From positions 6,011,058-6,075,057 of the forward strand of contig OY979724.1 of NCBI GenBank assembly GCA_963855995.1: a stretch of DNA of 64,000 nt, in the 5' to 3' direction. Source of the DNA: Muricea muricata. Lineage: Eukaryota; Cnidaria; Anthozoa; Malacalcyonacea; Plexauridae. Below are positions 25,301 through 36,020 of this stretch, piece after piece (within the stretch, counting starts at the first letter, position 1; every line of letters begins with the position of its first letter). The notes under the pieces are model-generated. The model made no database searches. It was not told the origin of the DNA and saw only the letters and a program-made list of their open reading frames with translations. The position numbers were made by a program, and so were the translations under genes.

Positions 25301-25706
25301 TTTACAAACCGGCTTCGTATAGCTACGAAGTATTACAGTGAAAAGTTAGCCAAACTCAACTGTTATATTGAGTTAAACCATACACATGTAGAAATTATAC
25401 AATACTTATACTTATGAATGTTTTGCAATTATTGGCTTAAAATTATTAGCTTTATAAAATTATTGGCAATAAAATTATTGGCTTTTGTTTTACAAACCTA
25501 AGCTAGATCTATAGCGTTGCGATGTATCTATGCGTATAATTTTATACAGACTATGAGACTATAGTTATATAAAGGTAACTTTTTCTATGAAAAAGCGTGC
25601 ATATATATGGGCATGCGTGCTTGTGTGTATATACAAAACATCCTACCTTGGGCGCAGGGTTCCCTGGACGTCCTGGTGGTCCCGGGGGTCCAGTCGGTCC
25701 TGGTTT
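16126..25706 (-). CDS. Collagen-like EAR-repeat (EPTP) secreted protein, nine exons seen
   Basis: Minus-strand exons with GT-AG borders and compatible phases: 25,647-25,706 (collagen), 24,396-24,416, 22,775-22,819, 21,617-21,637, 21,205-21,225, 20,616-20,775, 19,588-19,955, 18,355-18,608 and 16,126-16,374 (stop). The last four encode seven consecutive EAR repeats of about 45-50 residues, each with an F..Q / W..F / YFVVA / YKW pattern. Seven is the number expected for one beta-propeller, as in LGI and TSPEAR proteins. The linker is Cys-bearing (LDGVCASLAKSCPI). The protein is presumably extracellular, with trimerisation by collagen triplets. The collagen exon ends in phase 0 but the next exon seen needs phase 1, so at least one exon is missing from this model. 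The signal-peptide exon may be at 39,020-39,175. Confidence 0.85.
16586..18170. mobile_element. 1.6 kb foldback element inside an EAR intron
   Basis: 16,586-17,204 and 17,555-18,170 are inverted copies of about 615 bp with high identity by eye (outer ends CACTGCGACT; inner anchor near GCCTCAATCCAGTTCCAAAC). The ~350 bp spacer shows no coding. It lies wholly in the intron between the last two exons. Long inverted arms resemble Foldback or MULE-type elements. I could not identify a target duplication with confidence. Confidence 0.85.
18355..18608 (-). CDS. EAR gene exon: end of repeat 4, repeat 5, start of 6
   Basis: Acceptor TTATTTTCAG, donor GTAGGT. Reads ETRGPYVFVYKWDGKKFVSF, then QVAAFEAGQEKFLSVALMGS with an acidic Ser/Thr insert (SESTESDTKTNN), then LFLMKWNGNKFESFQNITAY. 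The exon starts with two bases that complete a Gly codon from the upstream exon. Confidence 0.88.
19588..19955 (-). CDS. EAR gene exon: repeats 2, 3 and most of 4
   Basis: Acceptor ATTTTAG, donor GTAAGC. Reads FKHYQKFKVMNARNWSPFQI, then DHYFVVATYMGKTCPIFRYN, KPFQLNSEQHIVVANHADGQ, VVIWKWDGKKFVKRQEIDIT and EVFDVNGDKFIAISG. The reading frame continues upstream past the internal ATG, so the exon starts at the acceptor, not at that methionine. Confidence 0.9.
20381..20442. repeat. 20 bp hairpin in EAR intron
   Basis: AGTCTGCAGCCTTCAACGGG (20,381-20,400) pairs with CCCGTTAAAGGCTGCAGACT (20,423-20,442) with one mismatch and a 22 nt loop. Confidence 0.75.
20616..20775 (-). CDS. EAR gene exon: repeat 1
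   Basis: Acceptor TGCGCTTAG, donor GTAGGA. Reads PGRMVKFMKKNMFQTISTDA, then DIEVFTIDNSLFFGLSQLGL and FQIYKWYTD. This is the first EAR blade and is somewhat divergent. A perfect 22 bp hairpin lies about 64 bp upstream in the intron. Confidence 0.85.
20839..20889. repeat. Perfect 22 bp hairpin in EAR intron
   Basis: The 22 bp arm at 20,839-20,860 (GGGATTCTATGCACTGGA core) pairs perfectly with 20,868-20,889 across a 7 nt loop. It sits just upstream of the exon that starts at 20,775. Confidence 0.85.
21205..21225 (-). CDS. EAR gene 21 nt micro-exon
   Basis: CTTTCTAG acceptor, GTATGT donor, exactly 21 nt. In phase with both neighbours it adds VQPTAK and part of two Val codons. It encodes linker between collagen and propeller. 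Confidence 0.65.
21617..21637 (-). CDS. EAR gene 21 nt micro-exon
   Basis: TTTCCTTAG acceptor, GTATGG donor, 21 nt. In phase 1 it adds DKDPNK. It has the same length and phase as the exons at 21,205 and 24,396, so any can be skipped without a frameshift. Confidence 0.65.
22322..22429. repeat. Foldback repeat, ~108 bp
   Basis: AACAATTAGATTAC at the left pairs with GTAATCTAATTGTT at the right. Inside, GATTTCTAT pairs with ATAGAAATC, with small indels. Confidence 0.65.
22512..22575. repeat. Second short foldback, ~60 bp
   Basis: GATTGTTTCGCTACTCGCTA folds on TAGAAAGCGAGTAGAGTAAC plus CAATC. It shares the TACTCGCT..CTAT core with the neighbouring foldback at 22,322, so the two are probably related. 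Confidence 0.5.
22775..22819 (-). CDS. EAR gene 45 nt exon with Cys pair
   Basis: TTTATTTTATAG acceptor, GTAAAT donor. In phase 1 it reads LDGVCASLAKSCPI. The two cysteines may disulfide-link chains at the end of the collagen region. Confidence 0.65.
24030..24284. mobile_element. MITE-like foldback, 255 bp
   Basis: CAGCTAATTCAATTAAGGTT with following GACAT and CAATAGTCAAA at 24,030-24,073 is the complement of 24,229-24,284 with few differences. The inner sequence is also partly self-complementary. No coding content. Confidence 0.75.
24396..24416 (-). CDS. EAR gene 21 nt micro-exon (candidate)
   Basis: TATTTACAG acceptor and GTGTGT donor. In phase 1 it reads TLIEVT and joins the next exon through a GAT codon. 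Support is the phase and the 21 nt length shared with two other micro-exons. Confidence 0.5.
25157..25350. repeat. 20 bp perfect inverted repeat pair
   Basis: GCTAACTTTTCACTGTAATA at 25,157-25,176 is the exact reverse complement of 25,331-25,350. Spacer about 154 bp. Possibly a degraded MITE. Confidence 0.6.
25647..25706 (-). CDS. Collagen triple-helix exon
   Basis: 60 nt exon between TTCTTAG and GTAGGA, phase 0 to 0. It encodes KPGPTGPPGPPGRPGNPAPK, Gly-X-Y triplets rich in Pro. The plus strand is open only as a shadow. Phase 0 at its 5' end matches the donor phase of the signal-peptide exon at 39,020. Confidence 0.8.
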
Positions 25707-28393
25707 CTAAGAACGATAACGTTGAAAATAGATTAAAACAGTTATATTTCCTTAATTTCCCCCCCAGAGAGATAATAAAAGCCACATGCTGCAGAACTTA
25801 GCAATTCTATCTAAATGTTTTTTGTAAATTAATTTCTGGTTAACGACACATGCATCCATATGGATGAATATGCCATTATTCTGTATGAATATGCAATATA
25901 TAGAGGTTATTATTAATAATGATAAGTGCACTAATATTGTTTAGATACGATTATACGATCGACATCAAGGGCTATTAAAACCGACTGGAAATTCTTGTTA
26001 GAGTTTTGTGAAGAAATATAAGGCTTATTACACGACACTGGCAATTACTTTATAGATTTTAAAATATTTCATGATGATTTTCATAAACGAATTATTTTAA
26101 ATTCGTTTTTCAAAATGCGTATTATGAGTTGAAGGCGTGGCTAACTCAAAAAGATCTTGCAAATACTTTTTTTAAATTTTCTTTCATATTTTTGCACAAA
26201 TGTGTACGGCAATTTCCATAGAAGAAATCAATGGGACTTTAACTAAATTAAAAAATATTTTACTAGGAAAAACTTTTTGGCATGCCCGAATTGCGTTTGA
26301 TCAGTTATAAATAGTTCAAAATTAATACTCCGTTCTTTATAAAATCTATAAAAAACCTTTGTTCTATTAGCGAAGAGTTGCCGGATAGGTATTACAATAC
26401 TGCCCCTACAATAATGCCAAGTCATAATAATGTCAATAGCATCTAATATACAAAAGTGCATTTATTTCTTTTTATAAAAAAACTGCAATGCAATCATGTG
26501 GCGCCCAGAAAAAAATTTTCCACTCCTCTATCAACTCCCTTATACAGTACATGTATCAGCTTACGTTATTGGCAAATCTGTCGCTGAATACTCTTATCTA
26601 GCACTAGTTAGTAGTTTGAACTGAAGTCGTCGTTGGCTAAATACTGCATCAAGAATAGAAAAACATATTCCTGATGAAAAGATCACGAAACTTTCTTTGA
26701 CTTCGAATCAGGTCAATGTCAACATCAACATGTCTTAACGTAAAACTGATGCTTGATTGCTTGTTAAATTGCTATGTTTGCATAAAAAACGTAAATGTTT
26801 GTTTCAAGTATGAGTGAAGACATTTTCACACAGCATTTTGCCAAATACTATAACGTGTATTAGAGCTGAATGGTGCTACAGTATTAATCAAGAACTTATT
26901 AGCTTGGAAATTATCTCGACATGTTTAGGATGGAACTTTCTTTTTGTTGGTGTTTAGAATATAGCACTTTGCTTAATCGTGCGATAGTGTTCCTTCATTA
27001 TAGGAACTTTCTCACAACAGCTTTTTCATTCCGTCTGTCTGTGGTAATGTTGAATTTTCTGAATATTTGTGTGGTATCAGCTTTCTAAGACCGTTGGAAT
27101 TGAGACTGTTGACAAAATAATTTTGATTGAAATCCTCTTCGGAGAAGAAAAAAAGTGTATATTGATAAGGATATTGCCGATATTGCCCGAAGTATAAGAA
27201 GAATGCTTAGGAACAAAGCAATTAAGTTATATATTCCTCTTAGTCCTAAAACATCATTAAAGGCATATTAGTATGTTAACCACATGTTATTTCCTTAAAT
27301 TTAAATTCTAAACATTGCCCTATATGCACGATCATATCAGGTCAGGTGTTTCGAGTTTAGAGTTTTTTACGACATAGATTACACAAATCGGGTTATTCGT
27401 GCCAACATAAATATTATACAGTTTTGATTATTAAAGTATTTGTGTATTTAATCCTCTTTGAATAACCCTATAGTAAAACACACACATGGATTAACGCCCA
27501 CACAGTACGCTATCGCTGAGGTGTGTTTATTTTATGCAATAATTCCTATTACTTTAGCCCAACAAATACAAAAACTACCAAACTTTTTCCGACGATTACT
27601 GGTAGTGTTTTCATTCGTTGTTATTTTTGTCAAATTCGATTAAATGTGCTTGTTTTTATTTAATTTTGTTTCCCTTTAACTGAGCTTTTTTTGGCAACAT
27701 GGATTAATTTTAAAAATATCTCGTACATAGCAAACATTTTTTCGTGAGATATACAAGTATAAAGCTCGTCTTCAAACTGTTTACACAAATGAACGGCTTA
27801 TCAGAAAATTCTGGCAGAGATATGTATCCTCTTCTTAAAACAATATGCAAGTATGAAACAAAGCACGTGTGAAATTTAATTGACTCACGTCTCTTTTCCT
27901 TTAATCATCAGTAAACGAACACACGTTTTGAATCATGATTTCGCCCAAAAACTCATGTTGAACACAGAATGCTTAGGATTCAATTTTTTTATTTCTAAAT
28001 CATCAAAATTGTCTAATTGACTAATTAATTTTGTTAATTATAGTATAAAGACGATTTATATATATCGACTGGAATGTTGTTTTTCAAAATATTTACCATT
28101 TAAATAACATGCATGTATATATTTGAAATTATAGGTGCACATAAATACTGTATAGCTACAATAAGACACTAAAGAACGAGAAATGCTTGATAAATACATC
28201 CGAAAAGTCAAAATGACTGTTGTGCTATTATAGGGAATTGTTGAGTCTGTATCTGATGTTGTGCTTACCGATTTTAGCACATTATTTTTAAAGGAATAAC
28301 CGTGTTGTTGTACGTGGTTCTAATAAGACAAGAATGAAGAATATCAGACAAAAATTGTCTATATAGCCGTATAAATTATCCCGCAAAAGTTCG
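25707..28393. other. No supported gene (probable intron)
   Basis: If the 39 kb exon belongs to the EAR gene this is intron. I looked for further Gly-X-Y exons and found none. The open frames here are short and unremarkable. Confidence 0.4.
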
Positions 28394-28566
28394 CCTCACG
28401 ATCTGTGACGGTTCATGAATTGGCTCACGATCCGTACGGATTGTACGGACCGTACAAACTGTTGGCATATCTTGCTGATTATGCAAGCACTTTACCCGAC
28501 CACCTAGTGCGCTGACGAACAGATACGGACCGTCGGGTCGTGAAGTAGATTCACGATCCGTATCAG
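28394..28566. repeat. Cluster of direct and inverted CGATCCGTA-like words
   Basis: CTCACGATCTGTGACGG, CTCACGATCCGTACGGATTG, TACGGACCGTACAAA, GATACGGACCGTCGGGTCGT and TTCACGATCCGTATCAG occur within about 170 bp. Copies lie in both orientations and can pair with one another. Confidence 0.55.
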
Positions 28567-29525
28567 ATTGACAGTATTGGACATGTTTGACAGTATGCCA
28601 TGAATTTTATTACAAGCATTATTCCACGATGCGAATTTTTTGGTATTGTATTCAAATAACTAAAGTAGAATTTTGCCAACATGTTCGATTATTTATGGTG
28701 CTTGTTGTCACTAATCAATATTATATATAATATCGCAAAGTTAGTAAAGAAACGAGATCAGAGCAAGCTGCTAATGATTCCAGTCTCAAAGGTAACTAAA
28801 TGATATAAATAAATATACGCAGTTAATATTCATAAAATGCACGTAAATGATTAAATAATGTAACTCATGCTAACACTAATAAGTTCCTTGTATGTTTATG
28901 CTAACGCTGTTTTGCTAGCTCAAAAATCTTGCATATATAAAATTTCAGTTCATATACAGATGCTTGATTAAATCAAATCTGGTTCTCGGGTATATAATTA
29001 GATCACCGACACACATGGCAGTTTTGGTCATTCCCGAGTACCTTGTTTACGGTGGCACAGTCGTGTGTAGCAATTTAAACATGCATGCTTGCATGTATAC
29101 ACTCACATGGCTACATTGATTACGTGGTTTCAAAGCTCCAAGGTTATAATTTTCATAATAAGATTAACACCATTGATCAGTATTCCTGACTACTTCAGCA
29201 TTCTAAAACGATGCTGGGTATTAGAATAACTCGTATTTACAATAGCCTTAATCGAGGTCAAACGAATGGTAAAAATTTCAAGGACATGATAAGGCGTCAT
29301 AATAACGGTTTATTACCTTATATTGTAAAAATGAGGGATCAACATTTTTCCCCACCTCATGCATGTGCACGAATGAGACAGAGTCCTTAATCCTGATGAA
29401 AATAAAAGCTAGCCCACCAAAATACTTTATTTACAAACACAAATAATATTGTAAATGCATATTTGCTTGTAATGAATTTGATCAGAACGGACATTTGGAT
29501 GCACTTGGTGGATGCATTCGTAGTT

Positions 29526-29639
29526 ACTTGTTAAGCTTTGTGGAAACACCACAAAGGTTACACCACAAAGGTTTACGTGGTGTTTCCACAAAGCTTAACA
29601 AGTATATTGTATTCACAATGCAAACGTACAAGAAACTTA
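29526..29639. mobile_element. Hairpin element, second copy of the 90 bp family
   Basis: ACTTGTTAAGCTTTGTGGAA plus ACACCAC (29,526-29,552) is the perfect complement of 29,577-29,603, giving 27 bp arms with a 24 nt loop. It is followed by a 36 bp tail ending AAACGTACAAGAAACT. The right arm and tail match the insert at 3951-4040. Confidence 0.8.
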
Positions 29640-30730
29640 TGTATTAGTAGTTGTTTTATGATTTACATGTATTTATTTAGTAGTTGTTTATGTATTAGTA
29701 GTATTAGTATGATTTATGTATATTAGTAGTTGTTTTATGATTAACTTTGTTCAGATAGCTATAAAGTTTCAATCGCTACGAAGTTTGTTAAGAATTTTAG
29801 GGGATATAGTCGAATGGCTGAAAAAAAATTGCACGTACATTTCTTTGAGTCATGCAGCCTTACAGGGCATATAATTGCTTGAGTGATGAGGTTATTATTA
29901 TCGATGTTCACGAGAGAAATTTCAAGACATTTCAATATCATTTTACACGTTTGTAACCAAGGAGAGGGAGGGGTGGGAGCGCGTTTCCCCAGTGCACAAA
30001 TACTATCATCCCAATAACTACATTGCTGAAAACTTAATCTTATTGCCATTTTCTATAATTTTTGCTGATGAATTTATTTACACATGAATTTATTATGCTT
30101 GGCATTCATTATACCTTTCAAAAAAGGGCTGGCCCAAAAACGTGCAGTATAGGATGAAATGTTAAAATAAATGAAATAACTACTATTCAGTTTCACTTAT
30201 ATGATGCTGTCTTCACACCGACAGTGACGCTACAAATACTAATGAGTAAATTATAGTTGTGAATTAGCATGATTATATATCTTTACAACGATATTCAATT
30301 TTGCTTCTTTTAGTTGAATGGATACATCCTTAACTCACCTTACTGTCATATGTCAATACTCGAGGGGGTGCCAAACTACTTACAGGAAAAAAACGAATTT
30401 TCGAATTTAAGATTTTTGATGGTGGATAGAAAATAAAGAGAAAATTGTGAAGCTTGTACTTAATTTCTATAGGAACTAAGTATTGCCAACAATACGTTAA
30501 TGTTGCATTTTGTATATATAACAATGCATTTGAAATGTAGCTATAAACAATCAGACGTCTTTCAATGTATCAAACAAATGTAGCAACCTAAATATCTTAT
30601 AATTGTATATAATATACTATATTAGTAACATTTTCTTAACTTAATATGCGACATTCATTATATAAGAGGGGACTATACGAAAAGGCGTTGCGTGATGGAT
30701 TCTACAACATTGAAAGTGCACATTTATTAC
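29640..30730. other. No supported gene
   Basis: A possible exon border (donor AAG before GTGAGT near 30,333, minus) has a weak upstream acceptor. I do not model it. Confidence 0.35.
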
Positions 30731-31084
30731 CGAATTGATGTTATACTCGTCACTCCAATGAACGGTTAAGATACATCCTTGCTTACTGTCAAACGTATCA
30801 AACCAGATTTCGTGCGGCAAGGATTCAATAAACGCAAACTTATCTTTGTTCTCAAATAACTTGTCATTTAACGGGATAGCTCTCACACCTACGCTAAAGC
30901 CAATTTTATGAAAGCCCTTTGCCCTGCGACTTTTGCAGAACCTTGACATTTCATGTTTTAACACCTCCTTTCTTCTACTAAATTGCTTGTTTTTTTCATT
31001 ATAAGATTTAAACAGGTGAGCTGTCAAAGTAATTAAGAAACCAAATAAAAAACAATGCACTTCGCTAGTTTGGCATCGTGTCAT
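30731..31084 (-). CDS. Candidate coding exon, possible signal peptide, family unknown
   Basis: The frame is open for about 160 codons around this interval, unusual in such AT-rich DNA. From ATG at 31,084 it reads MTRCQTSEVHCFLFGFLITL then TAHLF, which could be a signal peptide or membrane segment. Next come a basic stretch (FSRRKEVLKHEMSRFCKSRR) and then KFAFIESLPHEIWFDTFDSK and ILTVHWSDEYNINS. A donor-like GTAATA follows at 30,730. An alternative acceptor (TACTTTGACAG) would begin the exon at 31,020 without the hydrophobic part. It might belong to the EAR gene or to an intronic gene. I do not recognise it. Confidence 0.4.
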
Positions 31085-31934
31085 CGTGTGTGTGTTTGAA
31101 TAGTCTAGACTCATGCATACATACAAGGCGAGAATTGGATTTACGCACGCCCTTCACAAAACGTTTCTTTATTAGTAGATCTCTACGCTAGATCGAGGTA
31201 TATGCTGCGCGCTATTATAAGTAGGCCTATGTATCACGTCAAACATGATCTAATTGCTTTTCGGATTAAAAGCTTTGTGACTTTATAAGCATAGGAGGTG
31301 ACAGGCTTGGAAAGAATCAACAGATTTATTAATTCCAATCATGCAGAAGCACCTACCAAATATTTCATTTTTATACCTTCTACAGAAGTCAGACCAAGTC
31401 ATATCTTGTGTATTTAAAATAATGTAACACAAGAGAGTGTTTTGAATAAAAATTCATGTCCCCAATGTCCACATTAATTAACTTGTTCACCTTAAATGAG
31501 CAATATGCACCCGTGCTGTAATTAACTAGTTTTAATATCGGTCGGACGCTTGGAGAAACTTGTGAAATGTATCCGATTGCCTTTACAAGAAACTAGCTCT
31601 GCCGTATCCATAGAGAAAGTGGTGCCGCTCACCACTGAAACTAAGTCTTGTGTGTCGAGTTTCATGTTTCGCATTTCATTTGTTTTAACTAATTCCTCCC
31701 AATCCAAAATCAAGGCGCACAATAGCACATTCGAGAGTGACTAGATTATTAGAATTCATAATATTGTCAGGTGTTACCTTCACTTCATTTGCAAGATAAA
31801 ATCGCTGCATGACCTAGCCTTACCTTGGAATAAGTCCACTGAGTCTATTTATAACGATGCTGAGGAAGAGTACGCATGATATACGTAGCCTTGCCTCACA
31901 AAAAATTCACTTACAATGGAAATTAGACATGGGA

Positions 31935-32105
31935 AAATGTCCTTCTCACATGTGAAGTTGAAATTTTTATATGTGAAATTTGCGTTTCATATCTTTAAAA
32001 AAAAATAGCGCTCTATATGTAAAAGTTCATTTCACATGTGACATCATCACTTTATATGCACAGTTGGAACACTTCATATGTGAAAATTTAATCTCACACA
32101 CGAAA
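31935..32105. repeat. Cluster of CACATGTGA-type palindromic words
   Basis: TCTCACATGTGAAG, TATATGTGAAATTT, TTTCATATCTTT, TTCATTTCACATGTGACATC, TTCATATGTGAAAATT and TCTCACACACGAAAT recur at intervals of about 25-40 bp. Confidence 0.55.
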
Positions 32106-33703
32106 TCAAGCATTTCCTTTATTCGGCTCTTAAAATGCAAAAGTACAGACTTATTCAGATAATCTAGGAAAACAGTTTTCTGAAGCATTGTTCTTTATTT
32201 ATTGGGCAAGAAGCATAACTATTTTAACCATGCAAATCAAATCCGTAATATTACTATGGCATTTGCACGTCATTTTTGTTACCATCTTCATGTATAAAAC
32301 ATTCTGCCCCAATGCATGCGATAAGGAAGGTACATAAATCAATCTCTGCTCGTGTCGTAATTATATATCTCACACACCATTCCGGCCACTTAAACCGCTG
32401 TCTGAACTCTTAGATCTCCTTAGAATTGTCATTATCTGGTATTTTCATTCCACTTGCAGTTTTACCTTTAAGTTTCAAGTAAACAATCTTTATTATCACC
32501 TACATGCATGGCTATTCAAATTCAGATGGTCCAGGAATCAACACGCATTCTACTATTTTTGAATACTTATTGACTTTGAATGTAATGAATACAATATAAT
32601 GATTCAGATCGTATTTTTCATCCATTTTATCCCAAACTTGGACAAGTCACAATTTTAGTCCTCTTCCTCTGGATTGCTACAAAAACAGGCCGTCTAAGGG
32701 GTAAAGACTATCCTATAAGTAAATTGCAAAGAAAATGCAATGTTTCGTTATACCGAGAATGTATAACGATCCCCACTTCTACACAAAACTGTGTACACCA
32801 GACGATTTACTCTATTGAAAATGACAAATTAAACTAGTAAATTTACATTTCCCAAAAGCGCTCAAACAAAAGAGAATACGTTCAAGTAAAATGCAATGTT
32901 GGAATCGTTTGGACTTTTTTAATGTCGTCATTTTTAATCCGGAAACATGGCGAAAATCTTTCATGTGCTGTCAGTTATTTTTAATTGGTTCGTATTTAAA
33001 TATGCTTAACATATATCACGTTTCGTGAAGAAAAATAACAAAAACATATAAATCGAATTGTATAATAGATTTTGCAGCAAAGATTTAAGAAACATCTATA
33101 CGTAATGTACGTCGGTTACATTCTACGAAAGGAACTACAGTAGACATCTTTGACGTCAATTTTTCTATGGTTAAGCCAACAATGAGATTTATTTGTTGTC
33201 AGCCGTTTGGTTCTTATCGGGGATCACTAGCAGGAAATTTCATCGCGAGAGAATCGGGCAGGATAAGAAGATTATACCATTGTGTTGCCAGAAATACGCA
33301 GGCCTCGAGGGTGGCGCAATATAAGTACATAAATGTACTTAGGTAACTTGGCAATTGCGAACATATTTGGCACGTAAAATGAAAAGGAGAGAGAAATGAA
33401 GGAGTGGTTGTGACCTTAAGAACCAGCGTGCTAGGATTAACCTTCCATAAATACACGATTACTAAGTACGAATTGGCACCTGATAGGAACAAGCTTTCAG
33501 TGAAACAATTTGGCATTTTACCAGGGTTCTTGCACGTAGAGTTTTGCGCTTTTCGCTGAAAACCACGTGCTTAGAATGATTTTAATTAATGTCTTATTGA
33601 TATGCACTCGGGTGAAAAATGACCTGTGGTGTTATTCTGAATCGCATACGATTCAGTTACGCCATCGTTGGCCACGATGAAAATAGATCTTACAAATTGG
33701 CGT
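32106..33703. other. No supported gene
   Basis: The 100-codon minus-strand frame at 33,214-33,516 has no domain likeness and no good splice borders. I treat it as chance. Confidence 0.35.
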
Positions 33704-33760
33704 TAGCCCAATGCTCTGCCAACTAAGCTGCGTGGTCGTGGGTTTGATTCCCACAGTGCC
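33704..33760 (+). repeat. tRNA-derived (SINE-like) fragment
   Basis: A perfect T-arm (GTGGG / TTTGATT / CCCAC at 33,738-33,754) contains the B-box word GGTTTGATTCC. TAGCCCAATGC at 33,704 is a possible A box. No matching acceptor stem, so not a functional tRNA. Confidence 0.4.
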
Positions 33761-33859
33761 CACTGCCAACGCATATTTTGCGCATTCGTGACTGTTTCTG
33801 TTTGACTAAAATATTTTTTCTGTCAGATTGCCGTTCACACTTGACAATCTAGCTCCTAA

Positions 33860-33954
33860 TCCAAACCCACTCTCCTCCACAGAGGCTTTTTTGATCTCTT
33901 AAACTAGCACCTCCTCATAAAAAAAGTCTCTGTGTGGAGGAGAGTGATCCAAAC
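33860..33954. repeat. Foldback; second copy of the 15.2 kb repeat
   Basis: TCCAAACCCACTCTCCTCCA with CAGAGGCTTTTTT folds on AAAAAAGTCTCTGTGTGGAG with GAGAGTGATCCAAA. The left arm plus adjacent sequence is the complement of 15,236-15,291. Confidence 0.7.
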
Positions 33955-35476
33955 CCTAACGGCTTAGCCAATCATGATTTATGACTGCGTGACACGAAAG
34001 GCAGCGAGTTTGGTACCAGCTGCACTATGGGAGTTTGAGGCCAGGTCACGAGGCAAATTTACAACATTAAAGTGAGCAGGAAATAGTTTACCGGACCAGA
34101 AAAGATGATTATTGGAAAAGACATCAAAGAAAAGTATAGAACTCGATAGAAAGGGGAAATAAGTGGTAATCTTTACTAATCCTCTATAGAGACAAAGCAA
34201 TCTAGAACACAAATTAAGCAATAGTATATTCCTCCAAAATATAGTTTGTCTGCGCCCCAATCGTTATGCGGGCCAATAGGGGAAGTATTCCAAATTTTGG
34301 CGTAAACCATTTCAAACAATGCTATATATTTGTGAAAAGCGAGAAATATAACAACATTGCTCAGTAGTCGTATCACAATAATAGACAGTTTAATCGGTTT
34401 CTAGAAAAGCACTTCATTCAACAACATGATAAATTAGCTCCAGATTATATATAACTGCAACCCAATTGCGAATATTCGGTTCTCATTTCGCAGAAATTAA
34501 CTTTATCAAACGCTTAGTTATTCTCGACTACCATTTATTGTTCGTAATTAATTTCACTTTCTATTGATGAGGGCCCTAACCTTGAATATCCCCTTATAAA
34601 TGTATTACATGTGTATATTATTATTACATGTGTACCTTCAAAAGTTCACGTCACAAGACTAGTTCACTATATTCTGTCAAGTTTCGTTTAGGTTACAAGC
34701 TCAAGTGTGTATAAATAATGAACAGCCTTAAATTCTTCAAGATATGTTAAGCATGTGATTTTTAAGGAAGATTGCGGATTAACGCATTTTTAACACGAGG
34801 TACGAAACTTGATAACTTTCGAGATTACGAACTGGGATGCCATTTTTTGTGTTTGCGCAGCGTGTTAACACTGATAAAAGACTTAACGGAAGGGCAAACA
34901 GCTCATGTATCACGTGGTCTCTGTGGTAATATATAGGAATATCGACACTTGGTTGCATGTTTTATGATTTCTCTGTGGTAGAATCCATTCATATTACATC
35001 GTGCCAATTATGTATGGCATGATTTTGGCCGTTCGTAATGGTTTATTTTTTATTGTTTTTGAAGCGCAGCAAGGGCCTTTAGGCTCTGCACAAAAAAGTG
35101 CATAGTTTATTGGATTTTACTGGATAATTAAAAATTAAAAATATATTAATCAAATAAGGGACAGATTAGTAGCTACAGATAACCTTAACATTTGATCTGC
35201 ACATGATGAACCTTGTATCACAGTGTTTCACTAAATTGCAATCTACACATTAATACCAAGATTAGTTAATGGTTTAACTTTTGACATTCCTTTTCAAGAT
35301 TAAAATCAGTTAATACATGAATAGCTATTTACTAATTGAACATGACAATGTATGGTAAGGTTGCTCATAGTAAAATTCAGGGATCTGGGGAAGTGCTATC
35401 GCTTCCACCTCTTTCAATGCTTACAAATACATTATACATTTATAGTAGAAATTCAAATAGTCAACAGTTTTGATCG
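33955..35476. other. No supported gene
   Basis: Only short chance frames; no repeat structure noticed. Confidence 0.35.
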
Positions 35477-35607
35477 GACATTTTATTACTGTTCACTTTG
35501 GTGCCACACGAATAGTGTGATATTCTTCAGATCAAATTGTCTAATTAAATTATCTGAAAACAAACAGACTATTCGTGTGGCACGAAACTGAACAGTAATT
35601 AAATGTC
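35477..35607. mobile_element. MITE-like foldback, 131 bp
   Basis: 40 bp arms at 35,477-35,516 and 35,568-35,607 (core GTGCCACACGAATAGT) match with about three mismatches around a ~51 bp loop. Confidence 0.8.
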
Positions 35608-35734
35608 TCGTCTCAACAGTCGAGTCTCAACAGTCGAGTCTTTGAATTTTAACTATAATATGCTCTAGTCTACTATTTGGCACTCTGCCAACGTTTATTA
35701 CCATTACCTATTTGCACATACATGTACCTATTTG

Positions 35735-36020
<286 letters not shown>

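Noticed and set aside
26669..26700. CTGATGA..GAAAC string resembling a hammerhead core
   Set aside because: The intervening nine bases cannot form stem II, and no cleavage triplet with stem I partner follows.
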